In this document: positions 34,760 through 46,158 of the stretch, piece by piece
Position numbering within the stretch: position 1 is the stretch's first letter
Layout: the number at the start of each line of letters is the position of its first letter
Source of the DNA: Phoronis australis
Lineage: Eukaryota > Phoronida > Phoronidae
Length of the DNA: 64,000 nt
Assembly (NCBI GenBank): GCA_002633005.1
Contig: NMRA01000232.1
Coordinates: 484,866-548,865, forward strand
Direction of reading: 5' to 3'
Notes under the pieces: model-generated
What the model saw: only the letters and a program-made list of their open reading frames with translations
Told to the model about the DNA's origin: nothing
Database searches by the model: none
Translations under genes and position numbers: made by a program

Positions 34760-37690
34760 GAAATCAGTGAGAGACACAGGAACAAATCTCATACTCACCA
34801 GGTTCATAGAAAACTGGTAGCCTACACTACACTAAACTGCAGAAGTCTGTCGTATTGTGCCTGTGATAGAGACAAAACCGTTTTGGTGTCAACTAAAATA
34901 CTAGGACTCACGGATATTTTTAGGGCAGCGTGAAGCATCATTGGCGCATAGAATTAAGTTTTCATTGACGCACTGGTGTTGCTTACTTGGGCCAACCCGC
35001 ACATTAAAATTATGTCGATTTTTTCACATTTTACCCAGAGACCCACATATTTTCTAACTTGACTCATAGATAGATTTGAGGCCCTGTGGCTGTGACTGTG
35101 GCCGTGTCATATTGGGCCCTGACCTTGGGAATTTTTTTTTGAATTATCCCTGCGATCGTTCGGGTGACATTTTGATTGGGAATACATGGACTGCAAATAT
35201 CTAAAAAGCTGACGATCACATCGTTAATCATAGTCCTTCCGTCGGCTGCCCGGCTGTGCAGTAGGCCTAACCTGACACTTCAGACAACAGTGGCACCCCT
35301 GAGACTGATCGACTAGTTGTCTTCCAACCGTGAACAGAACACACAAAATGTATCATTTTATGGAATAACAAATAATCTTTACGTTTCTGGATCTTTAATA
35401 AATGTAAAAATGACACATTTGGAGTTTTCGTAGAATTAATTAGTCCAATTTATCGCCCTGGTTTTGGCTTTTCCTGGTTGACCGTTGCTTATTCACCACT
35501 TGGCGGCGATAGTAGTAACGATAACAGCGAACTCACAAGTGAACTCTCCTATACTTCTACACCCCTTGGTTTCACCAAAAGTCCTGTCCGACAATAGCAC
35601 ACTTTCATTCTGAGGCATTTACTGAGAATGCAACAGCTGCCCTGCTTCTTCACATTCAAATATACTGGTCAATATCTCGTATCCTAATTATTATGTAATT
35701 CACCGTTGTAATGCACGTACATAAATTTGTATGCATTTTGAGTTGTAATACTGACCCCAAGAAATTGGCAAAAAGGCAAATGTTAGAGCTGGCTGTACAG
35801 TGTGTCGTTTTTTTATTTGTTTTTTGTTGTCTCATTAATGAACTCATTAATGAACTCGGGAGCCATTTTCCGTGCCCGCGAAACAAGAGAGATCACACGA
35901 CGGGCCTATTGATAATGAAGTACAGCTTATTCTTGCGTGGTCGACATTGTCACGAGACGTGACTTGATAGGGTTGTAATGAGATTCATCAGCCGATTTAA
36001 TCAAACTGATAATCATATGACAATGGTGAGACGATTCAGGCGTCCTCATACTGAGTTTCGCTTATTTATATTAGTTTTTGTGGTGTTTAACTCTTGCTGT
36101 AAATTAAAACGACACAAATGCCAGCCGTCACAATACCGTTTTCAGCAAAATACAGCGCCTAGCACTGCGACATTTATTGTTGACCTGTTGACTATTGGTA
36201 GCATATTCTGAATCAATGCACATTGAGAAAACGCCACCGACAATCATAGATTGGGGATGAAAAAATCCAAAACATGTTATTAAAAAACACATTGACGGAC
36301 AATGTTTATCTAATCTAGTCCACGTGTCTGAATTAGTTTGTGAAAAGCGTGGTCCCATTAAATGTTGAAGTGTAAAGAACTGTTCTTGTTTCTTCAATGT
36401 ATTTATTTTTATTTATGGTTAAAAAGTTGATTGAGCAATAATTTTTTCTTCACTTCATTAATTTTTGGCCAACTTAGAAGCAAGAAGTTGAAAACAAAAA
36501 CGACGGCAAGAGCGTAGCATGAAAACGACTTTTTGATGTTAGGCGCATTGTAAGAGGTACAGCAGTCAAACAGAATAGAACAGAATACTGTTACAGAATG
36601 CCCACTTTACCACGCAGTGTGCAGTGTATGACACGGGATCTGTCAAAAACTATCTACCACACCTCCAGCTTGTACATGTCTATTAATGTATGTGAATAGC
36701 CCCACGCATTAAGAGTCGTGATAATAACTACATGGGTATGTCGAACTTTTAATTCGAGAGGCTATTCACACACACACACACAGGCCCTCCATGTTAAGAT
36801 GTCACTCAATAGGATGTCGTCACAGTTTCCGATCCTGAGGAGATCAAATGTTGCTTGAACCCAACCAAATTACACAATGAAATTACACTTTTGTACTCTG
36901 CTTGAGTGCTGGGAACACACCCGCTACAGGTACGATATTTTGAAATATGAATTAGAGTTTATTCCTCACAAAACACGCCCATCCCCTAAGACCACCAGGA
37001 GTGTTATTACTCCAAGTAACGTGTCGGATGACAAAGACTAAGCGCTCGTGCGCGCCACTCATCTTTGAAGTGAACAAAGTTGTTAGTGACGTCATCGTAT
37101 CATTTTTATTGTTGAATGCAATGCAGCTAAGGTGTGTCTTCTTTCGCAGGTATTATTACTAACTCAGTAAAAAATTCAATTCATTTTGACCGTTACAATT
37201 AAAAGTAACAACCACCGCCTACTTAAGAATCACAGTGCGCGTCACAGTTGAGCACGATTAACACAGTTTGCTTCCCAATGAGCCATATCGAGGGAGCACA
37301 TGAAATCTGAACTTAAAAGCTCAATCAGAGTCTCGTGTAGCCCCTCTCTGACGTGTTCGTGTATCTGGAAAAGTGTAAAAATGCGAACTATGCGGTCGAC
37401 AATTAATTGAACACGTGGACTTATCTTTAATCCGTCTAATTATAGAAAATTTCAGGTGTGTTTCTGTGGCCAGTACAGCTGTTGTTTTGGAAAAGTTTAA
37501 CAGTTGATAAGTTTTTGGCAACTTACACTTTTCTTACAACTGACTTGCTTCTTACACAAAGGAATTTGCTTGCAAAAATGCGGGTACAACAATACTTTCA
37601 CACCAGAACAGTTCTGTGTTTGACCTGGAGTAAACATCCGGACAGCTTGCCCAAATTTACTTCTAACGCGTCTCCGTGTGTTTCATAAGT
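34760..37690. other. Non-genic stretch
   Basis: No supported gene. It includes a short direct repeat (CATTAATGAACT twice, about 35833-35857), a CA run at 36770-36782 and a CRE octamer at 37087. Confidence 0.5.
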
Positions 37691-37692
37691 AA

Positions 37693-37750
37693 GCGGACAT
37701 TACCGGCGAGACAAAATGATTTTCTGAGATCAGCCTGAGCGCAGAACTCT
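37693..37750 (+). repeat. Dispersed 55-bp motif, copy 3
   Basis: GCGGACATTACCGGCGAGAC, GATTTTCTGAGATCAGCC and GAGCGCAGAA align with 4991-5040 and 17651-17705. The block TTTTCTGAGATCAGC is identical in copies 1 and 3. Confidence 0.6.
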
Positions 37751-37759
37751 AATCGAAGC

Positions 37760-39097
37760 TACAACTGCAGCGGACGTAGTCTAACATACCGCTGGCGGAT
37801 TTAAATCCCACTCTATAAATGGCACACTATTTTAAAGTGTGTTCTACTGGTAAAGTCACCGGTTTTGATTTCAGCGAATGTCTGGCAGACAACGGTGGAA
37901 ATTCGCCATTTCGTAATAAAATCACAAACACTGCAGGTCAAACCTAATAACGTCAAGAAGTTTAACCCATCCAACTGCGGTCCTAAACATGTACTTTCGT
38001 CCAAAAACCGATAGGCTTAACAAGGCAATGCTTAACAATGCGTCCTTCTCGTTTTCTCAAAGAAAATTTAAGATTAGTAAAATATGCGAATGTTGACAAA
38101 CCACAATGCAATACATTATATTACACTTGGCTTGTTGTTGTCCAAGGTTCTTTGAGGCGCTGCATGCATATCAAGAAAAGGCTCTCGAGCTTTAAATGTT
38201 TTCTCACCGTCATTTAAGGCATACATACATACATGCACAGTAAGGGAGGCACTGCAGTATACAAGAGGAAGATTCAATTCTGTAACGTAGTCATCGACTA
38301 AGACGGAAAAACATGGACTTTCAACGTAAAAGAAACAATAACACTTTCTTCCTGCATCTTCACCGGGTACACAATAACAGTTTTGCGGGACACCCAAGCT
38401 ATCAGAGGTAATCTGATGTAAACTATGCAGGACTGTATTCGTTGTAACTTATGGTGTACTTCATGGATTATAGTTTTCTGGCGCTTGACTGCGCAATAGG
38501 TTAACACACGCCGTCGCGACTAATAATGAACTCCTGAAATTACGTTGTGAATAAATTAGTTTTTCAAGTTTAAAAATGCTATCATAAGTGGCCAAATATA
38601 TTTTCTTTGTCTAGTTTATCTCTTTATATTCGTTTTAATTGTTTGAGCAAAACAAATCATTCTTCCTGCCACCAAGAAGGAATCATGTAACAAGTAACAA
38701 AATGAGATACCATAATGCTATATTTCTTGAACACAAACGTATAAATTGTGAGTGGAAGTTTCTCTTTCAAAGGTGGCCTGTAATTGAATTTTGTTGCCGA
38801 TAGCTTAGTCTAACGACTCCGTAGGTGGTTTTGTCATTTGTGACATTACCCCGGCAACGTTCACCATTGCTGTTAAACAGAGGACCGTCCAGCTAATTCA
38901 CAAGAATCACGCATAGAAATTCCCAGTACATAGACCCTAAATACCTCTCATGGGGTATCGTGCCATAAATTATATTTGTGTCCGAGTGGCGAGTCCAACG
39001 CCTGTTTGTGCGATCTCTTAGAGCATTCAATTCTTGGCATGAATTCCCGTTACCTTTGGGTATATGCCGCGTTGGCAAAATACGACATAAGTCCGGA
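37760..39097. other. Non-genic stretch
   Basis: AT-rich, with no supported gene or repeat family. A GCTGGCGGATTTAAATC at 37790 faintly recalls the MITE terminus. Confidence 0.5.
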
Positions 39098-39424
39098 TTA
39101 TTACAGTATTAATTCCCGAATTATCGTGGGAATAATTTTAGCCAATCAGCAGCCAGGTATAATGGCAGTAATAAATAGTTATTTATGGATAAATATCTAT
39201 TATTGTCATTGTTGTCGTGAATATTCCTGACTTCTGACTGGCTTCTTACTTTCATGAATATCCAGAGCAATACAACGACCAATAAATAATGACGGCAATA
39301 GCGACTGCCATAAACATTTATTGCTGTTATAGATTTTTATATCTGTTATGACTGCAATTATTTCTGACTTCTGATTGGCTAAAAAGTTATTGCTGTCATA
39401 ATTCTGGAATTATGATAGCAATAA
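39098..39424. mobile_element. Foldback MITE with palindromic arms
   Basis: The left arm (39098 to about 39180) reads TTATTACAGTATTAATTCCC, GAATTAT, AATTTTAGCCAATCAGCAG and GGCAGTAATAA. The right arm (about 39343-39424) is its inverted copy with CTTCTGATTGGCTAAAA and GAATTATGATAGCAATAA. Each arm also contains its own small palindrome around AATTC..GAATTAT. The interior holds further ATTATTG/CAATAAT motifs. No coding capacity. Confidence 0.8.
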
Positions 39425-39553
39425 ATCAAACTTACGAGGCACTAGGTCAAAGTAAGTCGTCGAAATAGATATTAGTTGTTGTATACTATTCTGTTCTCCA
39501 CTGCATTCTCCACACGACAATTCACTTAAAGAGGAATGGAACGCGAAAAATAG

Positions 39554-39697
39554 TCCAAAATACCTTTTAAACAGGTCAAGGCGATTCTACTTCTTGAGGA
39601 TGCTAACGTGAGAGTTATTGACTTTGGATTTTGCAAGAATTTCTTGAAATTCCAAAACAAAGACAAAACTCTAACTTCAAGGAGGCTAAATACTTAA
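39554..39697 (+). pseudogene. Protein-kinase fragment (subdomains VIb-VII)
   Basis: A 47-codon frame reads KAILLLEDANVRVIDFGFCK, then NF and a Lys-rich end before TAA. The order 'ILL, 4-6 residues, V-R-V-I-D-F-G-F' matches the kinase metal-binding DFG segment and the preceding NILL region, closest in feel to AGC/CaMK-type kinases of the RSK/MSK sort. The catalytic HRD loop and the APE motif are absent nearby, there is no donor before the stop, and the Asn of NILL is Ala or missing. I take it as a decayed exon or retrocopy fragment; a chance match is possible. Confidence 0.45.
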
Positions 39698-40067
39698 CAT
39701 GGCGGATTTCGGTTGTGTCTTTACGTGTACGCTTGTCGAGTTCGAATAAGCAACCCCTATGTCAAAATCAAGAAGTTTAAAGGATTGAGCACAACAAACA
39801 CCCGGCTGTTGATGGAGATTTCCGATATGGGACCGCTATCGGCAAGTGCCGAATTTCGCAGTAGGCCTACGTTAGTAGCCAGCAACCAGTGGTTCTTCGG
39901 TCATAAACATTATTTTACAAAGCCAGAGTTTAAATGCATTCAAACCAACACTAAATTATGTGGAGTGCAGTCAAATAACATTCCTGAGCCCGCGAAAACC
40001 GAGACCGTTCGGATTTGATTCGGGAGCGTCTGCGAAAAATCCGGATTCGCGCGAAGGCCGTCTGCCA

Positions 40068-40184
40068 TGACGTCACAAAATAGCATCCTTGAATTTGTGA
40101 TTTTTGGTGTTTTTTGACATTCTTGTCGTCAAGTCGCCACTCGAATGCAACTTGATGTGATCAATGGAAAGATGGTATTCAAAG
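40068..40184 (+). promoter_or_regulatory. Possible promoter and short first exon
   Basis: A CpG-rich patch (40015-40070) ends in a palindromic CRE TGACGTCA (40068-40075). At 40164 an ATG opens seven codons that end at AAAG|GTGAGT (donor 40185). A downstream open frame (40372-40761) contains internal degenerate units around TTCCGAGGGG and a consensus donor GTAAGT at 40553. No protein is recognised, and each signal alone is weak. Confidence 0.2.
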
Positions 40185-40836
40185 GTGAGTTCGACACTAA
40201 TTTCGTAGAGTTAAAACTTATTTGAGTAGAAAATTCTGAGCATTTTTGTGTCCATTACCTTTATGTTTTATTGCAATGAGTTGTGTCAGTGGTGATCGAG
40301 GAACATATATACTCAAGGGCAGCCGGTTGAAGCCATGATTTTTAACCGCCTTTCTTGACCAAATTACTTTTTTGTTATGGTTCAAGTTCGCACATACGCA
40401 GATATTTAACTTCTCCGAGGGGAAATTTGAGGCTACAGAAGTACTCGAGGTCTTTCAATGTTCCGAGGGGGTTGAGACTACGAAAATACTCAAGATGTTC
40501 CGAGCGGATCTTCAATTATCCCTAATGCCTTGGTTCAGAGGTGTTGTCAACGGTAAGTCCAAAACGACCTTTCATTTGTCCATTGCAAACACTGCGTCAA
40601 AGCACGCATTTTTGGGGTTAATTTTGCGTAGAACTCTCGGTTTTCCCTTTGGGTTATCCACTAAGACAGTGCTGAGACATGCCAGCAGAAAATGTACGCT
40701 TAAAGCTACCACAAGCCCTCGCGCCACCTTCGCCAAAATGAACTTTAATTTAGACCGCTGATATACACTGGTGACATCACAACTGGCCCTCCAGTTATCA
40801 TTTTAGTGTTCGTTTCATGAGTAATTTATTTCCGTA

Positions 40837-41340
40837 AAATAATCGAATCTCACTTCATATAGATCTGTTAAGAACGACTATTGTGTAGAAGAGTATTTAC
40901 GTCTGCCGGTGTCACAGAGGTCCGTCATAGCTCGATTGAGAGCAGGTATTCTACCATTAGAGGTTGAGGTGTGGCGGTACTTCGGAATTCCTGTGAATGA
41001 ACGGATATGTCGTGTTTGTAAAAACGGAATTGAAGATCAAATTGATCAAATTATTCGACAATTTTTATATGGGGTTCTGCCCTACCTCAAATATTCCAAA
41101 ATAACTTGAAAGGTCTAGCAGAATTCATTCAAGACTCTTCGCAGGTTATAAGCAATTATTTGTTTGTAAACTAGTCTGGAGTTTTCAGACTTGAGTGTGT
41201 GTGTGTTATGTTACGTTGTGGTTTCATTTTTATTAGGTGACTGAGTAAGCCCATTGAGGTTTGGGGTGTGGTGAATATTCTGTCTTTGAGATCATGTATT
41301 TTCTCAGTGACACCCTTATATTACTATAATAAATAAATAA
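40837..41340 (+). mobile_element. LINE fragment, reverse-transcriptase C-terminus and 3' end
   Basis: An open frame from 40837 to TGA near 41109 contains YRSVKNDYCVEEYLRLPVSQ, RSVIARLRAGILPLEVEVWR and ERICRVCKNGIED. This is the conserved post-RT region of CR1/L2-like non-LTR retrotransposons, including the start of the terminal zinc knuckle (C-x2-C). The expected His and last Cys are lost (DQIIRQF instead of HF..CP), so it is dead. Its 3' untranslated part runs into (TAAA)n and then the TAA microsatellite at 41380, as LINE tails often do. Confidence 0.75.
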
Positions 41341-41378
41341 ATAATAGTAATGATAAGAACAATGAATAATACTAATAC

Positions 41379-41439
<61 letters not shown>
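41331..41439 (+). repeat. TAA/AATA microsatellite
   Basis: Begins as TAAATAAATAAATAA and becomes an almost pure AAT repeat from about 41380 to 41439. It lies directly at the 3' end of the LINE fragment and probably seeded there. Confidence 0.95.
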
Positions 41440-41440
<1 letters not shown>

Positions 41441-41949
41441 TGTAGAAGCGAAAGACATATTTTCGGACTTCAGCCGTAAGTCACTTGTCACGACAAGTGG
41501 CCCGTGTTAGGTCGAGAGTGGCAGTCTTGTGTCTGCTACAGATTCTCGAAGATGGTTTAACCATGACTGAATCTACCCATTCAGGTATCATCTAACTGGT
41601 GATCACATCTCCAAAGTAAAGCTAAGATGTGGAAACACTTTGTGTATCGTGTGGCACGTTTTCAACTGAAGGTCACGAGAGGTACAAACACGTATGCAGA
41701 AGGATTAAGTAGGTCGGCTACAAGGGTTATTAAGGGTTTGTTGACGCTCACTAGATTCAATTGGCTTCGAATTAACTGGCAAAATATTGGAATGTGTAGT
41801 TATGAGTAGGCTGACGTTGTCGATTTTGGCTTGACCTAATTCTCGCTCCGAGGTTCTTTAAACCGATCATCCTACACAGCATTGTGTTGTCATATTTCAC
41901 AAATAAAATTTGTAGACTACCATTAAGATCTGATGCCACTTTCATTAAA
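41440..41949. other. Non-genic stretch between two LINE ends
   Basis: No recognised gene or repeat. The 60-codon frame at 41627-41809 has no domain. Confidence 0.5.
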
Positions 41950-42547
41950 CGTTAAAGTGATATATATTTATTGGAGAATACACAGAACATACAAAGACAT
42001 AATAACAAACCCAGAAACCGCGAAGCATTATATCTGGGTTGTAAACAATTCATAAATGAAACTAATATACATAGAGGTATATACAATTAAGTAGTATCTA
42101 ATATAAGTATTCCAATACTTAGATATGCTATTACAAATATATAAGAACAAAAATATGTACAGATTCATGTACGGAAATCAGATGCAACAATATTGATAAA
42201 CGGTACAAAAAATTATTAACGTTGCTTAGGAGGAATTCGTTGAGGATGAGGTCAAGGTTAGGACTACCATTCAGTAATAATGTAACTCTAGTAGGGATAT
42301 TATTACAAGAATTGAGAGTGTTGACAACTGATTGGTTTTCATTGAGTGCACGAAAGAGTGAGTCTCTCAGGTATTCGATAAGGGGACATTTGAAGAAAAT
42401 ATGAGGATAAGATTGATGGTCAACACATTTACAGTTTGGAGAGACATTACTAAAGTTGTGCCTGAACTTGTCAGAGTTGAGGAAAAGGCAATATCTTGAT
42501 CTGTTCAATGCTATTTCTTTATCGCGGGGAAGGGAGAATTGAGTCAA
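41950..42547 (-). mobile_element. LINE fragment (CR1/jockey-like) 3' end
   Basis: The minus-strand frame 42547-42131 contains LPRDKEIALNRSRYCLFLN, SPNCKCVDHQSYPHIFFKCP and RVTLLLNGSPNLDL. This is the C-terminal domain of jockey/CR1-group LINE ORF2, with zinc-knuckle ligands C-x-C-x7-H-x4-C intact. After the stop, an untranslated tail ends in AATAAA at about 41970. The 5' side is cut off, as usual for LINE insertions. It differs in sequence from the LINE at 40837 and lies in opposite orientation. Confidence 0.8.
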
Positions 42548-42599
42548 GGGTTAAACGTTCGAACAAAAGGAGTTCCATGTATATCGATAAATGTTTTAA

Positions 42600-43355
42600 A
42601 GGTACTCTTTCCATATCATGTTATTCAAAAACTTCACAAAATTAGTTAATTCAATCGAAACTTAGTCTAAATAATGCTCTTTCAACACAACTCCAAATGT
42701 TTTCAAACTGAATTTATGCAAATTCTTTGGTTTCATTTTTACTTTTATGGTGCACCACCACCTAAAATGACTGCCCTAGCGAGTGACAGCTGACTCATGC
42801 ATTATGGATACTCATTCATCTGCCGCCGTAAGTAATGACCACGTTTAAAAAATCTTCTAAAATTACCAGTAAAAAGGCAAACACAATCATGGCTAAAAGT
42901 TATGACACATTTTTATTTTAATGACATCTTTCGACTGACGAAACTCGTCCTGTGTTCTGAATTAGTGAATTAGCAATTAAAAAACACGTGTACATATTAA
43001 AGCACAATGTTAGAACTCCATGCGTTTTGATCAAAGTGAGACTGAAATTGGAAATAATTCAACATCAACCAATTAAAGACAAAAAATCACACGATCACAA
43101 AACACAAAAAGACCACTTGTTATTGTATGGAACATTTGACGTCTCTAATCGGTTGTTTTGAACAACATGTCTGCCTGCAGGGTTAAAGACATCTTAATGA
43201 TTGTACAGATATCTATATATCGCTTCACCCGTCTTAATCTTCGTGGTAATAAGCAAGCTATTTAAGAACAAGTTTTCATAACAGGCCTGATTTTTGCAAG
43301 TGAGAAAGTTTTCACAAAACTTACTGTTGATTAAACCTAGCTATGAATACCAATC
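42600..43355. other. Non-genic stretch
   Basis: AT-rich, with no supported feature. Confidence 0.5.
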
Positions 43356-43360
43356 GCATC

Positions 43361-44588
43361 CTCAAGGTCTTTCATCGAAATTGAAATCCCGGTGTAAAAC
43401 AGATATCCCGGAGTCGAAAACAGACTCCCGCACCTTCAAAACAGTTAACCAGCCCGAAAAACACGAACCTCGACCTTTAAAACACGAACATCGACCTTTA
43501 AAACAGAACTCCGGGGTTAGACAGGAAAACCGGACAATTTTTCAAATTTTTTGAGACGATGTGAGTAAGCCCCAAACTTTGAGTTAAAGCATATTCTAAA
43601 TACTTTCTAGTTGTTTTCTGTATTTGTTTGTTAAAAACTGTCAATAATAAAACGTAACTTATATTATATTGACTTTGTTACTTGATTTTTATCGGTAAGA
43701 ATCGTGCAACTTATCTGTGGGGGAATTTTTATTCTCAACATGTTTATCTCGGTGAATACTTAATTTATTTCATACTATACAATAGTTTCTCCAAAAATAT
43801 TTTCAAAAAAAAACAAAATTTTATTTCGACATTCGATTGCCGTTGCTGATTAATTCGTTTAAATATCTTTGGCAGCATTTCAGGGTTCTTCCATATACTT
43901 GACGAGAGTATATTATTTATGGCACAAGGACAGCCTCTGGATTTTTAAATGGACTGCGAGAATTACTCACTCAAAAGACCTGTACCGTCACCAATTCCAA
44001 CGTTCTTGCCCTCAATAAGTGTACTTCAACTCGTCGTCGACCATTGAAACTGAATCTGGAATCGGAATTTCTGAACTCAACGCATTCACACTCTTTTGGC
44101 GGATCATCCCTCTGGATTCTGTGCCCTTGTTGCGTGACTTTGCTTTCGCCTTCGGTTAGTGATTATACACGTCCGAGAGTATAACAGGTTCTTAAGAATC
44201 AAGTGAACACTTTTTCGCTAGAGATCGGTCATAAGTTGTACAAACAAAATTCTCATACAGTAAAACAACATACCACAGCAACTCTTTAAAGTAGTAAGAT
44301 CTATTTTTTCATCAAAATGCGAAATTGATACATGTCGTATGAACACAAAGCACTTTAAAAGTACTAAGGAATACTTGTTTCTTGAGTTAAACAATGTTTG
44401 AGAGAAAGTGCGGGACTGAGTGGTGTTTCAGTTCCCGGGTGTCCTCTCCCATCTCTGTGGTTTCTATTTTAAAAGTCGGGGTTCTTGTTTTTCGGACTGG
44501 TAAGCTGTTTTGAAAGTGCGGGAGCCTCTTTTCGACTACAGGATATCTGTTTTACACCGGGGTTCTAATTTCGATGGAACACCTTGTC
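43361..44588. mobile_element. 1.2-kb element with ~135-bp inverted repeats
   Basis: The left arm (43361 to about 43497) contains CATCGAAATT, CCCGGTGTAAAACAGATATC, GACTCCCGCACCTTCAAAAC and GCCCGAAAAACACGAAC. The right arm (about 44455-44588) gives the same order on the minus strand (ATCGAAATTAGAACCCC, GGTGTAAAACAGATATC, CTCCCGCACTTTCAAAAC, CCGAAAAACAAGAACCCC). The interior, about 950 bp, encodes nothing recognisable. The left arm carries a small tandem repeat (AAACACGAAC..CGACCTTTA twice). The frame at 43294-43554 is an artefact of this arm. Confidence 0.8.
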
Positions 44589-44599
44589 CTGTTAAAAAT

Positions 44600-45926
44600 A
44601 TATATTTCGCCTTCTTCTGTGCTGCCTTTGGCGCAACATGTACTTTTCGATTTTTGCGTTCAGGAGATCCGAAATCAATTACTATAAAGTCAGCGTACCT
44701 GAATAAATACCATCTTGAGTGTATATACCCAATTAAAATTCGGTATATATCTTTTTAAGGAACATAACAATGGCAGAGAATATGTTTCCTATAATATCAC
44801 TTATTCATGGTCTCGCCTACCTCCCAAGAAACACGCGCGCCGCATCACCTTAAAATGTTCCCGGCATCCAACACATCTGGTTTTAGTTTACATATTGTTA
44901 CTCACATCAAAATTAACATACATGTAATTCCTCTCAAATGGTTTTCCTTTTTTCCTGTTAATTTGACGGTTACTTTACCTTGTATCTGTATGTTTTCCCT
45001 ATATATTATATGCAGCCCGTTGTCTCATAATGTGGTCGTGCTAATGTTAACGATTTGAGGTACAACCTGGCGTTCCTTGACCACATTGAGCAGTAGTTTC
45101 CCAAGAATTCCACAATTTGTCGCGTAAAGCGCAGATCTGAGTTCATACGTCACATGACCAGCGCTTTCTATCTATCCCAAGCGAGGTAATGGTTCAGAGA
45201 AATAAAAGTTAACAAGAAATTAAAATTGCCTATTTTTTCCAAACCTTTCTCTATGTCAGCCTTGAAGATGCAGATGTTTCGATTTCTTAATAAACAATTA
45301 CCATACCAACGTCTGTCGGAAATGTTTAGAGATTTGCTATCGATTTACTCACGAAATCTAAAACAATCTTGAAACTGGTAAACATGGGGTAATTTGACTT
45401 CAGTTTCCACATGCATATTTAATTGTAATATGAATTATATATTTGCTAACTCAGTTCATATTTTCTAAAACCTTGATGCTTGTTATCAGGTATGTAACAA
45501 AGTCTGCCGTTACTTTTGATGTCGAATTCAATGGCATACGGACCTAACAATTGTTCAATAAAAATATATAAATTAACGAGGTATCTTTTCAAAAATATAC
45601 TTAAAATATAAACTGAATCAATAAAGATTTAAGTTAAGCTCAGTTAATGACGCTTTATATTTTCTGAAACTCTTACCCGTTAATCAGGAGTGCCCTTAGC
45701 AACCGCTCTTAGTCTAAAAATATACACATAGCAATCCTACATCACCCACAATGTTCCGCTTGTGTGTGTCGTGAATTGGTAAAATTAGAATAGATTATAA
45801 ACTTAGCATGTTCAACCGCTTCCAATTACCACTAAAGTTTGTATTTGGTAACTAGACAAAACACTGTTATGACGCAGGCATCCAATTTTAATCGGAAGAA
45901 TTCGTTGAACATCGTGAGTAATCGAG
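44600..45926. other. Non-genic stretch upstream of the peptide gene
   Basis: AT-rich, with no supported exon. Distal control sequence for the gene starting at 45976 would lie here, but I can point to no specific site before the CRE at 45927. Confidence 0.45.
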
Positions 45927-45978
45927 TGACGTCACTGCTACCACTATAAATCCAAGAGCTGCAGTGAGAGGGTTCAGT
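45927..45978 (+). promoter_or_regulatory. Core promoter: CRE, TATA box, initiator
   Basis: TGACGTCA (45927-45934), TATAAA (45945-45950) and an initiator TTCAGTG with a TCAGT core (45974-45978) stand in order. The likely +1 A at 45976 is 31 bp from the first T of TATA, the canonical distance. The gene downstream starts with a signal peptide, so regulated expression of a secreted product via cAMP/CREB-ATF signalling is a reasonable inference, not shown. Confidence 0.7.
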
Positions 45979-46158
45979 GACAAATACGAACGTACGACAG
46001 TGAAGGAATTGACGAACGCCGCGAATCAGCACATAGAAAAGACAGAGAAACGATCATATTGAGAAGAACAATCGGGACAACAAAATCAACTTGGAACTTT
46101 GGAGTGCACCTGGCGAGATATATTATTATTAGAAAAACGTTTTTGTTTATTTTTCATA
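45976..46158 (+). other. 5' untranslated leader of the cysteine-rich peptide gene
   Basis: About 183 nt from the predicted initiator to the start codon. It is purine-rich in its middle part and contains no upstream ATG, so the ATG at 46159 (context CATAATGG, G at +4) is the first one available to a scanning ribosome. Confidence 0.6.
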
